The position numbers and the translations under genes are program-made. The notes below the pieces were generated by a model that saw only the letters and a list, made by a program, of their open reading frames with translations, searched no databases and had not been told where the DNA came from. From contig ML986604.1 in assembly GCA_010094045.1 (NCBI GenBank), positions 191,512 through 255,511 on the forward strand: 64,000 nt of DNA, read 5' to 3'. Positions 32,060 to 42,477 of this stretch are shown here, piece after piece; positions within the stretch are counted from its first letter, which is position 1, and every line of letters begins with the position of its first letter. Origin of the DNA: Lojkania enalia. Its lineage: Eukaryota; Ascomycota; Dothideomycetes; Pleosporales.

Positions 32060-34202
32060 ATGGCCTCGGCCCTGAACAAGCGCCAGCAGGCGCGCAACGA
32101 GCGGACGCTGCAGGAGCTGATCAAGACGGTCCCGGGCAATGGAACCTGTGCCGACTGCGGTGCGCGCAATCCGGGTGAGTACATGTCTCCAGACCCGTCT
32201 GCCAATTGATAACCGAGCAACCGACTGACTGACTGACGATGCGCCTCAGGCTGGGCCAGCTGGAGTGTAAGTTCCTCTTACCGTCCTTTGCACAGCACAG
32301 CACGGCCCTCCACTTCAGGCCGGTCACCGCCTCTCCCGCTCCCCATCCTCGACTCGCTGCAGATTTTGTGCTGATATGGATCTAGTTGGGCATCTTCCTG
32401 TGCATGCGGTGCGCCGCCCTCCACCGCAAGCTGGGGACGCACATCTCCAAGGTCAAGTCGCTGAGTATGGACAAGTGGGACAATGCCCAAGTCGATGTAA
32501 GCTCGTCAGCGGGAACAGTGCGCATCGCAAGCATTAACAGCAGCAGAACATGAAGCGCATCGGCAACATCGAGTCCAACAAAAGCTATAACCCGCGGAAC
32601 GTGAAGCCACAAATCCCCATAGACATAGACGAGGTAGACAGCGCTATGGAGCGGTTCATCCGGCAAAAGTATGAGCAGCGCATCTTCATGAACGATTCTC
32701 GGCCCGGCACAAGGCAGAACACGGGCAGCACAAGCTCGGTTGAAGATAGACCCCCGCCACTGCCCCCGAAGCCTACGAAAAGATTTGGTTTTGGTCTTCA
32801 GAAGTCCTCGACATTTCCGCGAAACGTCACGCCACCTGTGTCTCCCGGGCTAGGAGGATTTGGCCAGGATACTTCGCCGCCGAGAATAAATAAACCGTCG
32901 AGAGTGTTTGGGTCCAACATCAGCACGTCAGGGGATGGGATGGACTCGAAATTGGCAACGCTGCGGGACATGGGATTCCCAGACGACAAGCGCAATGCCA
33001 CGGTTCTGAAGGGTGTGAACGGCAATCTGGACAGAGCTGTTGAGACGTTGATCAGGTTGGGGGAGCAAAATCCAGGCAAGTCGAGGGGAAATACACCCAC
33101 GCCACCCGCAAAGCCTACGGTCAACGGCCTTTCGTTCGAAAAGCCTAGCACTACACCATCTACCACTGCTTCAACCAACCCCTTTGATGCGTTGGACGCC
33201 GTTCAACCGCTTTCAGTCCCGCAGCAACAACCCCCGCAACACCAGCCAGCCCCAATTCAACCCCCACCCTCGGCATTTGGTGCATATTCTTCTCAGGCGA
33301 CATCGCCGTCCAATCCTTATAACCCGTTTATAGCCTCTGCCCAGCCGGTTCCATCCACCCAGCAAGGCTTTTCCCACCAGCAGCAACCCTTCCAAGACCA
33401 CAACCCTTTCGGTCAACAGCAACAGGGATTAGAGCAGTCATTTCAAGCGCTTCAGCTCTCAAATCAACAACCACCACAACAGCAATTGTTTCCCAACCGA
33501 ACTGGAGGATACAGCCAACAACCACCACAGTATTCTCAGACGAATCCGTTCCAGCATTCTTTTACACCACCACCTATGCCGCAATTACCCCAGCAATACA
33601 ATTCTTTCTTTCAACAACCGCAACCGCAGTCGCAGTACCAACCCCTAACATCACCAACCGGCGCCAGTAATCCTTTTCTAAAACCAATCAAAAGTCAGAT
33701 GCTTTCACCGGTGGGATCAAACGGAAATCCTTTCGACCAAGCACAGCAGCAACAACAGTTTCAACAGCAACAAGCATCGAATCCATTCATGTTACAAAAC
33801 CAGACGCCTACTGCTTCAGCACCAAACCCCTGGCAAACTCAACAAACTGGCTACCCGCTGCAGCAAAGTGCATTCGACAAGAACAGAATTCTCTCATTAT
33901 ACAACTATCCCCAGCTTACGCCTCAACACCCAGAGCCAGCTCAGTCTGCCCCTGCCCCTGCCCCTGCCCCTGCCCCTGCAGTGGCTCCTGTTGCACCCGC
34001 ACCTGGAACCATGAATCCTTTTGCTGCGACTCAGAATGCGGCACCAACCCAGCAGCAACCAGGCCCTCCATTTCCTACACCATCTACCCAAAACATAGGC
34101 ACTCGTCATGTTAGTAACGAGAGTGTAGATTTTACGGGGTTGATGGGCGGTCGCCATTCTCCTGATGCCTTCTCAGGGTTGAGCGCGAGCTTTCGGCGGT
34201 AG
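32060..34202 (+). CDS. ArfGAP-UBA protein with Gln/Pro-rich tail (Gts1/Ucp3-like)
   Basis: Four exons (32060-32174, 32250-32266, 32386-32496, 32547-34202) encode 632 residues. Exon 2 is a 17-nt microexon encoding the WASWS segment inside the zinc finger. The spliced frame gives the complete ArfGAP finger CADC-x16-CMRC (residues about 30-53) and the arginine-finger region CAALHRKLGTHIS, which stimulate GTP hydrolysis by Arf GTPases. A UBA domain follows at about 212-255 (KLATLRDMGFPDDKRNATVL). Residues 270-600 are Gln/Pro/Asn-rich with recurring NPF tripeptides (EH-domain ligands), fitting endocytic or Golgi vesicle coats. The domain order matches yeast Gts1 and fission yeast Ucp3. Intron 3 ends in a triple CAG (32538-32546), and the last one gives the expected junction D-NMKRIGN. 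Confidence 0.9.
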
Positions 34203-34685
34203 ATACGTGTTGTAATTGGATAGTCCACATTGTGCATAGCAGAATCTTCTGAAAACTTTATATCTGTTTAATTGGGTCATTGGAGCTTTGGGTTTGGATG
34301 TGGGTGGTCGCCGTTTTGCATGGGATTGGACATTTTTAGCCTTGTAAGATACTTCTGGATATAGGTTGGATAGTGCATTATAATGCAACCAAATTTCCTA
34401 CTATTCAAAGCATGCTTTTACACCTAGTAAAAGCGAGAATGCGACGCCTTTTACAAGATTTCCGAACCGGAGGCGCGTTTCACAGCACGTGCATGTTAAG
34501 TGCCACAGTGGCTGAAACTGACTATGAGGAACAAACGTCATCGCCGCGAACGCGAACCTGGATTTCTTAACATTGTGACAGTGCGCGCCAATGCTTCATT
34601 AAATCTACAACCCAAAGCCCTAGTTAATATTTCTCCGTCAGAATCAACGCCCTAGCAGATATTATCTTGCATGTAAGAATACATC
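34203..34685. other. Intergenic between ArfGAP and J-domain genes
   Basis: About 480 bases holding the ArfGAP 3' flank and the J-protein promoter. No other feature seen. Confidence 0.5.
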
Positions 34686-35536
34686 ATGTCTGGTAGGTGT
34701 CCTATTAGTATCTCTCAGGACATCAGGCTGACCTTCCTAGGACCTAATATAGACTACTGTAAGCTCTTGAGGCCCAAATACACCAATGTAGATACTGAAA
34801 TATGCATTCAGACAAGGTCCTAGAAGTAGATTCCAAAGCAACGCAACAGCAAATTCGCGATGCCTACAAGAAGTAAGTTTCTCTCAAGTTCCTCGCATCC
34901 CACTCTCTCACAGATCTCTAACTTTGTAGAAGGGCAGCGTTAAAACACCACCCCGACCGCGTTCCCGCCGACTCCCCTGAGCGTGACGCTCGCACGAAGC
35001 GCTTCCAGCAAATAAACGACGCCTATTACACCCTCTCAGACCCCACCCGTCGTCGCGACTACGACGCTGCGAGAAGCTACTCTTCCTTCACGGGCACGAC
35101 CGCTACCCCAGAATCAGAATTTGAGGAGGAGATGCCCGGGCAGGTGCCAGGTGGCTTCCCCTGGTCCGCATTCGGCTTCGGTTCAGCGCCGGCTGGCGAC
35201 ACGGAAGAGAGCCACACGCGCTTCTCCAACGAGCAATTTGGCAATGTCTTTGAGGAAATGCTGAGGGAGGAAGGTATGGCAGAAGGCGACCGCGCGACGC
35301 CGACTGGGAAGTTTTGGAGCATTATTGGCGGGCTGAGTGGAGGGGCTATGGGATTCATTGTTGCGAATTTCCCGGGGATGGTCGCGGGCGCGGTTGCGGG
35401 GAATAGGTTGGGGGCGATTAGGGACGCGAAGGGGAAGAGCGTTTATCAAGTTTTCCAGGAACTGCCACAAGCGGATAAGGCGAGGTTGTTATCTGATCTT
35501 GCAGCCAAGGTATTCGCCCATGCTGTAGGCTCATGA
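34686..35536 (+). CDS. J-domain (DnaJ-type) co-chaperone, type III
   Basis: Four exons (34686-34692, 34741-34758, 34812-34872, 34930-35536) encode 230 residues. Exons 1 and 2 are only 7 and 18 nt and encode MSGPNIDYY. All three introns (48, 53, 57 nt) are GT-AG and needed to rebuild the J-domain start, DYYKVLEVDSKATQQQIRDA. The HPD motif is in KHHPDRVPADSPER (about residues 39-41), and FQQINDAYYTLSDPTRRRDY ends the domain. There is no Gly/Phe zinc-finger region. After an acidic linker, a glycine-rich hydrophobic segment (SIIGGLSGGAMGFIVANFPG, about 160-190) could contact a membrane. It probably stimulates an Hsp70, but the compartment is not evident. The splicing model is unusual but each junction matches the family. 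Confidence 0.88.
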
Positions 35537-35863
35537 GAAAAAGCTTTAGGTTTGAGCCTAGGGGAATTTGTGGATTTGGAAATGAATTAGTCGATGGTAC
35601 TACGAAGCATGTTCCACGGGCAGGGAGTAATGGCTGGGTTTGATGGATTTTGTTATTGATATCCTTCCGTGATTTTGGATAATTGCTATTCTTTGGTTAC
35701 GTAGCTATAGAGAGAAACGTATAGTTTATCCAAGCACCCATTCCGCACATTTGACATTGAGTGCTTAAACGCAGATAATAGAAATTTGCAAACATCTAAA
35801 TATTACCCACTATTCCCAGACTCCTCCCAAGGCCCTTGGCACAACCGTCCGTATGCCATTCAG

Positions 35864-36080
35864 CCCAGTCAACCACTCATCCCTCGTACCCAATGCCCTC
35901 TCACAAACTCACAAACATCCCCTGACTGTCCTCCGCTGTCAAACCTCGCATCGAAGCACTGNNNNNNNNNNNNNNNNNNNNNCCCAGTCAACCACTCATC
36001 CCTCGTACCCAATGCCCCCCCCAAAACTCCTACATTACCCCTCTCCGTCCTCCGCTGTCAAACCTCGCATCGAAGCACTG
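35864..36080 (+). repeat. 98-bp direct duplication flanking the assembly gap
   Basis: Bases 35864-35961 and 35983-36080 are both exactly 98 long. They share their first 34 and last 39 or so bases and differ in a central pyrimidine-rich part. They sit immediately left and right of the 21-N run. Confidence 0.9.
35962..35982. other. Assembly gap (21 N)
   Basis: A run of 21 undefined bases. Its true length is unknown. The flanking near-copies suggest it may be a failed join rather than missing sequence. Confidence 0.98.
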
Positions 36081-36672
36081 TACCTCGGCACCGGCCAATC
36101 ACAGCCCGCTGGTTGGGTTCACGCAAGACACAGTGCATGGCATCTTGGCGCGAGGTTGGGCCACTGCAGGGATCCAGGGACGCGGCCCCAACCACCAAAA
36201 AGCGGTCTGCTAGCCTCGCCATTCGCGCAGCGATCGACCCTGCTTTCTCCACAAGTTCGCTCAGGCTGGCTATCATATGTATCGCGATAGTCGCCCGCTT
36301 TTTTCTTTCTCCCGTCTGTGATCTGAGTGCTTTTGCGGCTACTTTGGCTAGAAGAAAAAGACGTGATTGATTGATTGATTGGGGGTTATTGGAAGGAGGT
36401 TGCGGAAAGCCGCGAGTGAAGGAAGAAGATAGTTCGCCATTGAGACACCAGCCCAGCCCAGCCCGATCTCCACCCTCACCGGACGAAAAATCGAGCCTCA
36501 ACTCCCTCTCCCTTGAACGAGCCCAAAAATAACCAATTCGCAACGACTTCGAATACTCTGAATTCCCCATCTCTCCTGGAGAAAAGAAACGACCAAGCCA
36601 AAGCCCATCACATCTAGCTCCCGACCCCTTCCCCTCGTCGCAACCCCACGATCTTCAGACCTCACAAGCGCA

Positions 36673-37128
36673 ATGGGCTGGTTCACTGGCTCCTCCTCCC
36701 GTCACTCCTCCTCCCGCCCCGGCTACGCCCGCTCTTGGGCCGGGTCTTCGTACTCCTCCTCCTCGCGCCACCACTCCTCAACCTCGCACTACCGCCGCCG
36801 CCCTCGCGACGGCTACATCGCATACCTGTACGACCAGCTGCGCCGCCTCTGGCGCAAGCTCGTCCACTACGCAAAGCGCCACCCTTACAAGGTTTTCTTC
36901 ATGGTCATCATGCCACTCATCTCGGGCGGCCTGTTGCATAAGTTGGCGCGCCAGTTTGGCGTCCATCTGCCGGAGATGGGCGGAGGGAAGAGCAGGGGGG
37001 GCGGCGGGTATTATGGGAGTGAAGGGTATGGGGAGAGGAAGGGGGAGAGTGGGGGTGGGTTGCAGAGTTTGGCAAGCGGGATTGGGGGGTTGGCGAGTGT
37101 GGCCAAGATGGCACAGGCGTTTATGTGA
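36673..37128 (+). CDS. Small Ser-rich single-pass membrane protein, function unknown
   Basis: Single exon of 151 residues. Residues 1-45 are Ser/His/Arg-rich (GSSSRHSSSRPGYARSW). A basic amphipathic segment follows (YLYDQLRRLWRKLVHYAKRH, about 51-70), then a hydrophobic stretch (KVFFMVIMPLISGGLLHKLA, about 73-92) that could be one membrane helix or a membrane hairpin. The C-terminus is Gly-rich. The start fits because the upstream frame is interrupted and the context is CGCAATGGG. It resembles small conserved hypothetical proteins of Pezizomycotina, and I know no function. Confidence 0.7.
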   Translation: MGWFTGSSSRHSSSRPGYARSWAGSSYSSSSRHHSSTSHYRRRPRDGYIAYLYDQLRRLWRKLVHYAKRHPYKVFFMVIMPLISGGLLHKLARQFGVHLPEMGGGKSRGGGGYYGSEGYGERKGESGGGLQSLASGIGGLASVAKMAQAFM

Positions 37129-37744
37129 TGGGGATGCGGTGAATGGGTTGTGAGATTAGAACATGGATGGCGGGGATGTGTTTGGATATCTTCCAGGTGC
37201 GTCCGGGGGAAGAATGACGGAGGGAAGGCGGTATGTGGAATGATGGTAATTGTTGATGATTCTGTTCCATACCATGTAGGAGGTCTATCTTGTGGGATAC
37301 TAGATTTAACGACTCATGAGTTTATATAGCTTTCGCTTGGGCATTGGGCGTCCTGCACAACGTCAAGACGCAAAGCTCTGGAGTTCAGGCGCAAGGCGAT
37401 GGGCCGCACTTCAGTGACCTGTCTAAGGAATAGATTTCTTAGGGTCCCGAGACAATCTATTGTCGTTTGCCATTGCGGGAACATCGCTTCTCACTTCAGA
37501 GAGGCCAAACGTGAATAAGAACTAATTCCATTCCATGAGGAGACCTACCCTCGATGTACCCGGATCGAGTAATCCAAAAGAAACCCCCCCCGTGTGCAGA
37601 TATGCCAAAGCACGCGATGCACTATAGCCAAACGCCCAAAACAGAAAGCATTAAAGCAAATAATGATCAATACAATAAGATGGAATAGAATAATAAGCCT
37701 CTCAACAAACATGGATCCAAAAGCTAGGCATAATGGCAAGAGAA
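37129..37744. other. Intergenic, convergent 3' flanks
   Basis: Spacer between two convergent genes, with short ORFs only. Confidence 0.5.
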
Positions 37745-39274
37745 TCACAGCTTCCTTCTGGTTCGTCCGGCCCTCCTTCTCTTCTCACTATCCTTACTAC
37801 TGCTACTGCTACTACCTGAGGCCTCTTTTGCGCCGGACTTCATTGTCTGCGCCGTGTGTCTTTTATCGTCAGCCTCCGGTATCACATCAACCAAGATCCC
37901 TCCATCATCCTCACTCACCTCAGGCCTGGCTCCGGAAGTACGGGGAAGGTTAGGATCAGAGTAGCTGCTTTGAACACCTGCCGTGGGTGCAGGCGCGCGC
38001 TGTACCGGGACTGGAACGCGACGCGGCATAGCCATGTAAGGGTTCTCCACAGGGCCTGAAGCTGCTCGACGAACGTACTGGGACTGAGGTGAGGATTGGG
38101 AAGGTGGCTGAACCGATGGAGCGACTTGGCCGGCGACCTGGTATTGATAAGGCTCGGCAGTAAAGTGTTGGTAATCCGTGACGGGAAAGGGCACAAGCTT
38201 GACCGTTTGCTGGACCGAGCCCGAAGGGCTACGATTGTTGGATTGCAAGTCAGCCTGATCCTGAATCGAAGACTGCCGTGAGGATGATGAAGGTGGACGA
38301 CCTTGTCGAGGAGGGGTAGATTCCCTCTGGTATCGTGTAGGCGAACCAGATGGGAAAGCCCCGGGAACATCCCAAACAGGAGTAATGCGCGGAGGCGTCG
38401 GTGCTTGTCGGCCGTTCAGGGATGCAGAACGAGAGCCCGATCGTGACGGCGAGCCGGAGGGACGAAGAGGGCCTTCTCCAGCCAGTCGGCCAGCGTATAC
38501 ATTAATTGGAGCGAAAATCGGCTGTCCGTTTGCATCTGGCACCACAAACCCAGGGGCTTGACCGGATTGGCTAGTCTGATAGGTCTGGTTCGATTGATTG
38601 GTCGTCGCTGTGGCATTCGAAGAAGCACGTTTCCGACTACCGGGTTTCTCCTTCTTCGGCCGGGATGAGAAGAGGGATGTTCGTTGCTGACCTCTTTTCG
38701 ATCGGGTGCTCCCCGACGAATTCTTAGTTGTGCTACTCGAAGTGTTGGTCACCGCATTGTTTGTGCCACCACTGATAGCAGGGGCACTCACGGGCCTGGT
38801 CTGCACTTGTGGGCGCGCTGCAGGCGCCCTTTGGCGCAAACCAAGCCTGACTTGGTACACCTCGAGCTCTTCCTCAGTCATTTGCACGTCGGGTTCGCCT
38901 GTCGCTCTTGCAAGTCGAATTCTATCCAAAACACGTTGGAATACCAATTCTTCATATTCGGCCTGAGACATAGTGACCTCGGGCCCATCATCATAATACC
39001 CCTCGTCTTCTTGAAAACCATAGTCATCGCCGTACGCCATCCCGTCCAATTCCGCCGTTCTCCTCTCCCAAGCTCTTAGATCCATGTCATTGAAATAAAG
39101 CTCATCTGGGTTGAATTGCTTCGCAGCTGAAAATCGTTGATAACCCGGTTCTACCATAACGCCGTTCTTCTCGTCATCGCTATCGATTTCTTGAAATCTA
39201 TACACATCTTCCGCCTCCTCCATATACCTCCCCACACCTGCTCTCCCCCCTGGTGGTCTTCCCCATGGGGGCAT
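37745..39274 (-). CDS. Conserved acidic fungal protein, function unknown
   Basis: Single-exon frame of 509 residues. The N-terminal third looks ordered and conserved: MEEAEDVYRFQEIDSDDEKN, PGYQRFSAAKQFNPDELYFN, DLRAWERRTAELDGMAYGDD, SQAEYEELVFQRVLDRIRLA and GEPDVQMTEEELEVYQVRLG, with many acidic residues. The rest is Ser/Pro/Gln-rich with basic patches (KKEKPGSRKRAS) and ends KRRRAGRTRRKL, a possible nuclear signal. The first ATG (39274) lies only 26 bases downstream of the YIP3 stop. A second ATG at residue 18 (MEEAED) may be the real start. I do not recognise a function. Confidence 0.75.
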   Translation of the reverse strand: MPPWGRPPGGRAGVGRYMEEAEDVYRFQEIDSDDEKNGVMVEPGYQRFSAAKQFNPDELYFNDMDLRAWERRTAELDGMAYGDDYGFQEDEGYYDDGPEVTMSQAEYEELVFQRVLDRIRLARATGEPDVQMTEEELEVYQVRLGLRQRAPAARPQVQTRPVSAPAISGGTNNAVTNTSSSTTKNSSGSTRSKRGQQRTSLFSSRPKKEKPGSRKRASSNATATTNQSNQTYQTSQSGQAPGFVVPDANGQPIFAPINVYAGRLAGEGPLRPSGSPSRSGSRSASLNGRQAPTPPRITPVWDVPGAFPSGSPTRYQRESTPPRQGRPPSSSSRQSSIQDQADLQSNNRSPSGSVQQTVKLVPFPVTDYQHFTAEPYQYQVAGQVAPSVQPPSQSSPQSQYVRRAASGPVENPYMAMPRRVPVPVQRAPAPTAGVQSSYSDPNLPRTSGARPEVSEDDGGILVDVIPEADDKRHTAQTMKSGAKEASGSSSSSSKDSEKRRRAGRTRRKL

Positions 39275-39300
39275 CGTGTAAGGAGTTCGCGGCCGACCAC

Positions 39301-39924
39301 CTAGACCGCCTCCTCGGAAAAAGCTGACTCGATTGGTTTGTCCATGAATGCGGCATGGCCCAAGACAGTGACGCCGGTAGCGCCGATCAACCAGAGAACG
39401 GTACCGAATGGAGAAGCCCAGAAGCCCAGAGGAATGGCAACAACGAGGAGCGTAGTGTAGAGCTGCGAAGTCGTGGCACGCCAGCTGCCGATTTCGAGAT
39501 CGTTACCCTGGAGCTTGCCAATGCCGTACATGCCACCGACGACGAGGAGGATGACGAAGAGGAGGAGCAGGTTGGTAATTAGACTGTAGATGCTGAGCAT
39601 GACAAAAACGGCGGCATAGTTGCTCGAGAAGTAGCCGAGATTGTAGTTGACCCTGCTCTGCACCTCGCCGAAGTTAGCAGGCTTGGAGAGGCGCTTGACG
39701 TCGAGGAACTCCGAGATGGGACGCAGGTTTGCGAAGCGCGTCGAGAGGGACTGGGAGCGTAAGCCGTCGAAGCGGCCGGAGAAGTTCATCCTAGACGTCA
39801 GGGCATCCAGCGGGATATTGAGGCGTGACATGATGGTGGAGAGACGGGCTGAAGAAGGCTGTTGATGGTCGTCAGGCGCTAGAAGATTTTCGCGTTGGGC
39901 TTCGAGGTCTGCTTTAGGGGCCAT
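39301..39924 (-). CDS. YIP3: PRA1/Yip3 family protein (prenylated Rab acceptor)
   Basis: Single exon of 207 residues. The conserved core begins MSRLNIPLDALTSRMN (residue 32) and continues FANLRPISEFLDVKRLSKPA, FGEVQSRVNYNLGYFSSNYA, then two hydrophobic hairpins (about 105-135 and 152-185), the PRA1 topology. PRA1 proteins bind prenylated Rab GTPases and act in ER-Golgi traffic. The N-terminal 31 residues (MAPKADLEAQREN...) are an extension, and the AACAATGG context supports the upstream start, but residue 32 is an alternative. It lies head-to-head with ERJ5 across a 667-bp shared promoter region. Confidence 0.9.
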   Translation of the reverse strand: MAPKADLEAQRENLLAPDDHQQPSSARLSTIMSRLNIPLDALTSRMNFSGRFDGLRSQSLSTRFANLRPISEFLDVKRLSKPANFGEVQSRVNYNLGYFSSNYAAVFVMLSIYSLITNLLLLFVILLVVGGMYGIGKLQGNDLEIGSWRATTSQLYTTLLVVAIPLGFWASPFGTVLWLIGATGVTVLGHAAFMDKPIESAFSEEAV

Positions 39925-40591
39925 TGTTAGCTAGGGTCGCTTGGTGAATGCAGTGGTAGCCTAGGAGATGTGTCCTCTCGACAAGCACAAAGGCAGCAAT
40001 ATAAAGGAAAACGGGAGCCTTACGGTTTGCTCGCAACAGTGGCGGGATTGGGAGCGGTGACGCGGCAGAGGAGAATACGGACGTAGAGAGACTGGGAGAG
40101 AGCGCGGTTTACGTAGTGGAGGCTGAAGGAGGACGTGGACTTTTTGTAGAGAAGCTTAGACGGGAAACCCCTGGTCTGGTCAGATCTCGAAATAGGGACG
40201 GAGCCAAGCCACAGCGAAATCAGCCAGGAGCGATTGAGCCAGTGGGCGATGGACGAGCCTGACGAATCGCCGGGGGCCTCACGTGCTGCGCCCGCCCAGG
40301 ACGCCACGTTCCATCATCGTCCCTACGGGTGCGGCACCAAGAGTCGAGGGGGAGGACGAGCAGCAGCAGCGGAGAGCGAGAAGACGACAGACTGCTGGGG
40401 CGGCACGTCGCGCAGATATCTACATCCTCCTGCTCCGGCGCGCGGTGTGCACCCATTCCCCATTATTACCCTCCGCCGCCTTGATTGGGCCACGTTAGGC
40501 GGTTTGGTTCGACGCACGACAGGCGTCTTGCAGCCACGGCACCCCGACAATATCGCACCTCCTCCACCTGGCACCACCACCGCCCGTCGCC
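39925..40591. promoter_or_regulatory. Divergent YIP3-ERJ5 intergenic promoter region
   Basis: The 667 bp between the YIP3 start (minus) and the ERJ5 start (plus) must contain both promoters. It is GC-rich with no clear TATA box. ORFs up to about 180 residues here overlap antisense and appear to be by-products of composition. Shared regulation of two secretory-pathway genes is inference. Confidence 0.6.
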
Positions 40592-41980
40592 ATGAAGCTG
40601 CACTCGCTGCTCGCCCTGGCCGTGTGCATATTCGCCGCCGCAGTAGCCGCCTGGTCCAAGGAAGGTGCGTTCTCTTTGCAATTGCATCCAATTGTCTGCG
40701 TTCGGCAGCCCTCGATGGCCTTCAGATGGCTGGCTCATGCACTCCTCCTCCCCACATGGACGCTTGCAGCTAGACGTCCAGGCTAGCCCGGAACTGACTG
40801 TCTCTGCAGACCACGAGATATTCCGCCTCCGCGACGAGGTCATCGCCCATGACGGTGCCAATGTCACCTTCTACGATCTGCTCGGCGTCAAGCCTTCTGC
40901 GTCCCAGGACGAGCTCAACAAGGCCTACCGCAAGAAGTCCCGCCAGCTGCACCCCGACAAAGCCCGCCAGAACTTCATCGCCCAGTATGCTCTCAAGCAC
41001 AAGAAGAAGGGCAAGACGCCGGGTGTCAAGGTCAGCAAGCAGCCGACAAAGAGGGAGATTGACGCCCATGTCAAAGAAGTCACCGCCGCATACCAGAGGC
41101 TGTCGGTCATAGCAACCGTCCTGAAGGGCCCGTCGAGGGAGAGATACGACCACTTCTTGAAGAATGGCTTCCCCAAGTGGAAAGGCACCGGCTACTACTA
41201 TGCTCGCTACCGTCCGGGCTTGGGCTCTGTGCTCTTCGGACTGTTGGTCGTCATGGGAGGAGGCATGCACTACTTCGCACTCGTCATGGGCTGGAAGCGC
41301 CGCAAGGAGTTTGTTGAGCGCTACATCAGACACGCACGCAGGACAGCTTGGGGCGATGACACTGGTATTCAGGGTGTCCCAGGCGTGAGCGGAACTTCTA
41401 CTCCAGACACAAGCTCCCAGCAATGGGAGGAGGCACAAGACGACATGATGCCAATGAACCGCCGCCAGAAGCGCATGATGGACAAGGAGAACCGCAAGGA
41501 CAAGAAGGCGCAGGCTGCAAAGAAGGCCCGGAGCTCCGGCGTTAGCACCCCTGTCGAGGCAGAGCTCACTTCTGGACCTCAGGGAGCCAAGAAGCGCATC
41601 GTTGCGGAGAACGGCAAGGTCCTCGTTGTGGACTCGGTTGGCAATGTCTTCTTGGAGGAAGAAACCGATGACGGAATGAAGCAGGAGTTCTTGCTTGACG
41701 TACGTTCACATACCCCGAATGGCAATTATTCGTTACTAACCATGAATAGCCCGACGAGGAACCCAAGCCTACCATCTACGACACCCTCCTGTTCAAGCTC
41801 CCGAAATTCCTATACAACCAATCCGTCGGTCGTATTCTCGGCAACAAGGAAGCTGTGGAAGAGCCTCTTCTCGAGTCCTCTGACATGCCTAAGGATGAGA
41901 CAGCTCTCCAATCAGCCACCGCACCCAATGCCAACGGAGAGGCAAGAAAGCGCAGGGCCAAGCTGAAGGCTGTCAGGTAG
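40592..41980 (+). CDS. ERJ5: ER membrane J-domain protein Erj5-like
   Basis: Three exons (40592-40664, 40810-41699, 41750-41980) encode 397 residues. Introns are 145 nt (GTGCGT...TGCAG) and 50 nt (GTACGT...ACTAAC...TAG). Residues 1-20 are a signal sequence ([20 protein letters not shown]). The lumenal J domain spans about 44-135 with HPD at 72-74 (RQLHPDKAR). It carries an insert ([20 protein letters not shown]) typical of the Erj5/DNAJC1-like group. A transmembrane helix follows at about 160-182 ([20 protein letters not shown]), then a basic cytosolic tail with long [10 protein letters not shown] stretches. It is expected to recruit Hsp70 (Kar2/BiP) in the ER lumen. Intron 2 removal extends the protein by 77 residues ([20 protein letters not shown]...). 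Confidence 0.92.
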
Positions 41981-42477
41981 ATGAACAAAATGACATTCTA
42001 GTACCGCATTGCGACATGCATCTTCACGGGAGTCATCACGGGCGGAGTTTGATACCTGGATTAAATTAATAAAAAGGAGAGAAAAATCCATGGTCCTTCG
42101 GGGTTCGTTATATTAGTTTCCTGTAGAATAGACCCGGGGAGTTTTTCAACGGAAAAGCATGTCTGATTTATTCGTTTGTGGTTGATGGTTTATCTGATCT
42201 GTCTTCGTCGTATGACGTGCAAGTTATTAGCGCATTGCATCGTGCTAGTGCATCGAATTGTCTCAGCTATAATAATTACGTAGTAGAGGAGACCGTGATG
42301 GCATGCATCAGCATCCCTTCGCAATGACCTACACCGCACCCTCCTCTCTATTTCATGGAACTTCAACATCATGTACTAGTTCCTCGCACCGCACTATTCC
42401 GCCACGGCCCCGAGAATATAAATACTTCTATGCCGCTTCGTCCCTTCCACTCTTCTCCACACATACTAGTCAGGGTC
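41981..42477. other. ERJ5 3' flank and start of AT-rich block
   Basis: No gene. A TATAAATA sequence at 42417-42424 is followed by a pyrimidine-rich stretch (42435-42462), just before the repeat array begins. Confidence 0.5.

Larger units (their letters stand above)
35537..36672. other. Intergenic containing a gap and a 98-bp duplication
   Basis: Apart from the assembly gap and the duplicated segment listed separately, this stretch is the 3' flank of the J-protein gene and the leader of the gene at 36673. A (TTGA)n tract lies near 36363-36382. Frames crossing the Ns are not real genes. Confidence 0.5.

Noticed and set aside
35786..36370. ORFs crossing the N run
   Set aside because: They read through undefined bases and a probable assembly duplication.
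40234..40773. 179-residue plus-strand ORF in the YIP3-ERJ5 promoter
   Set aside because: It overlaps exon 1 and intron 1 of ERJ5 in another frame and antisense frames of equal length. GC-rich composition explains the openness.
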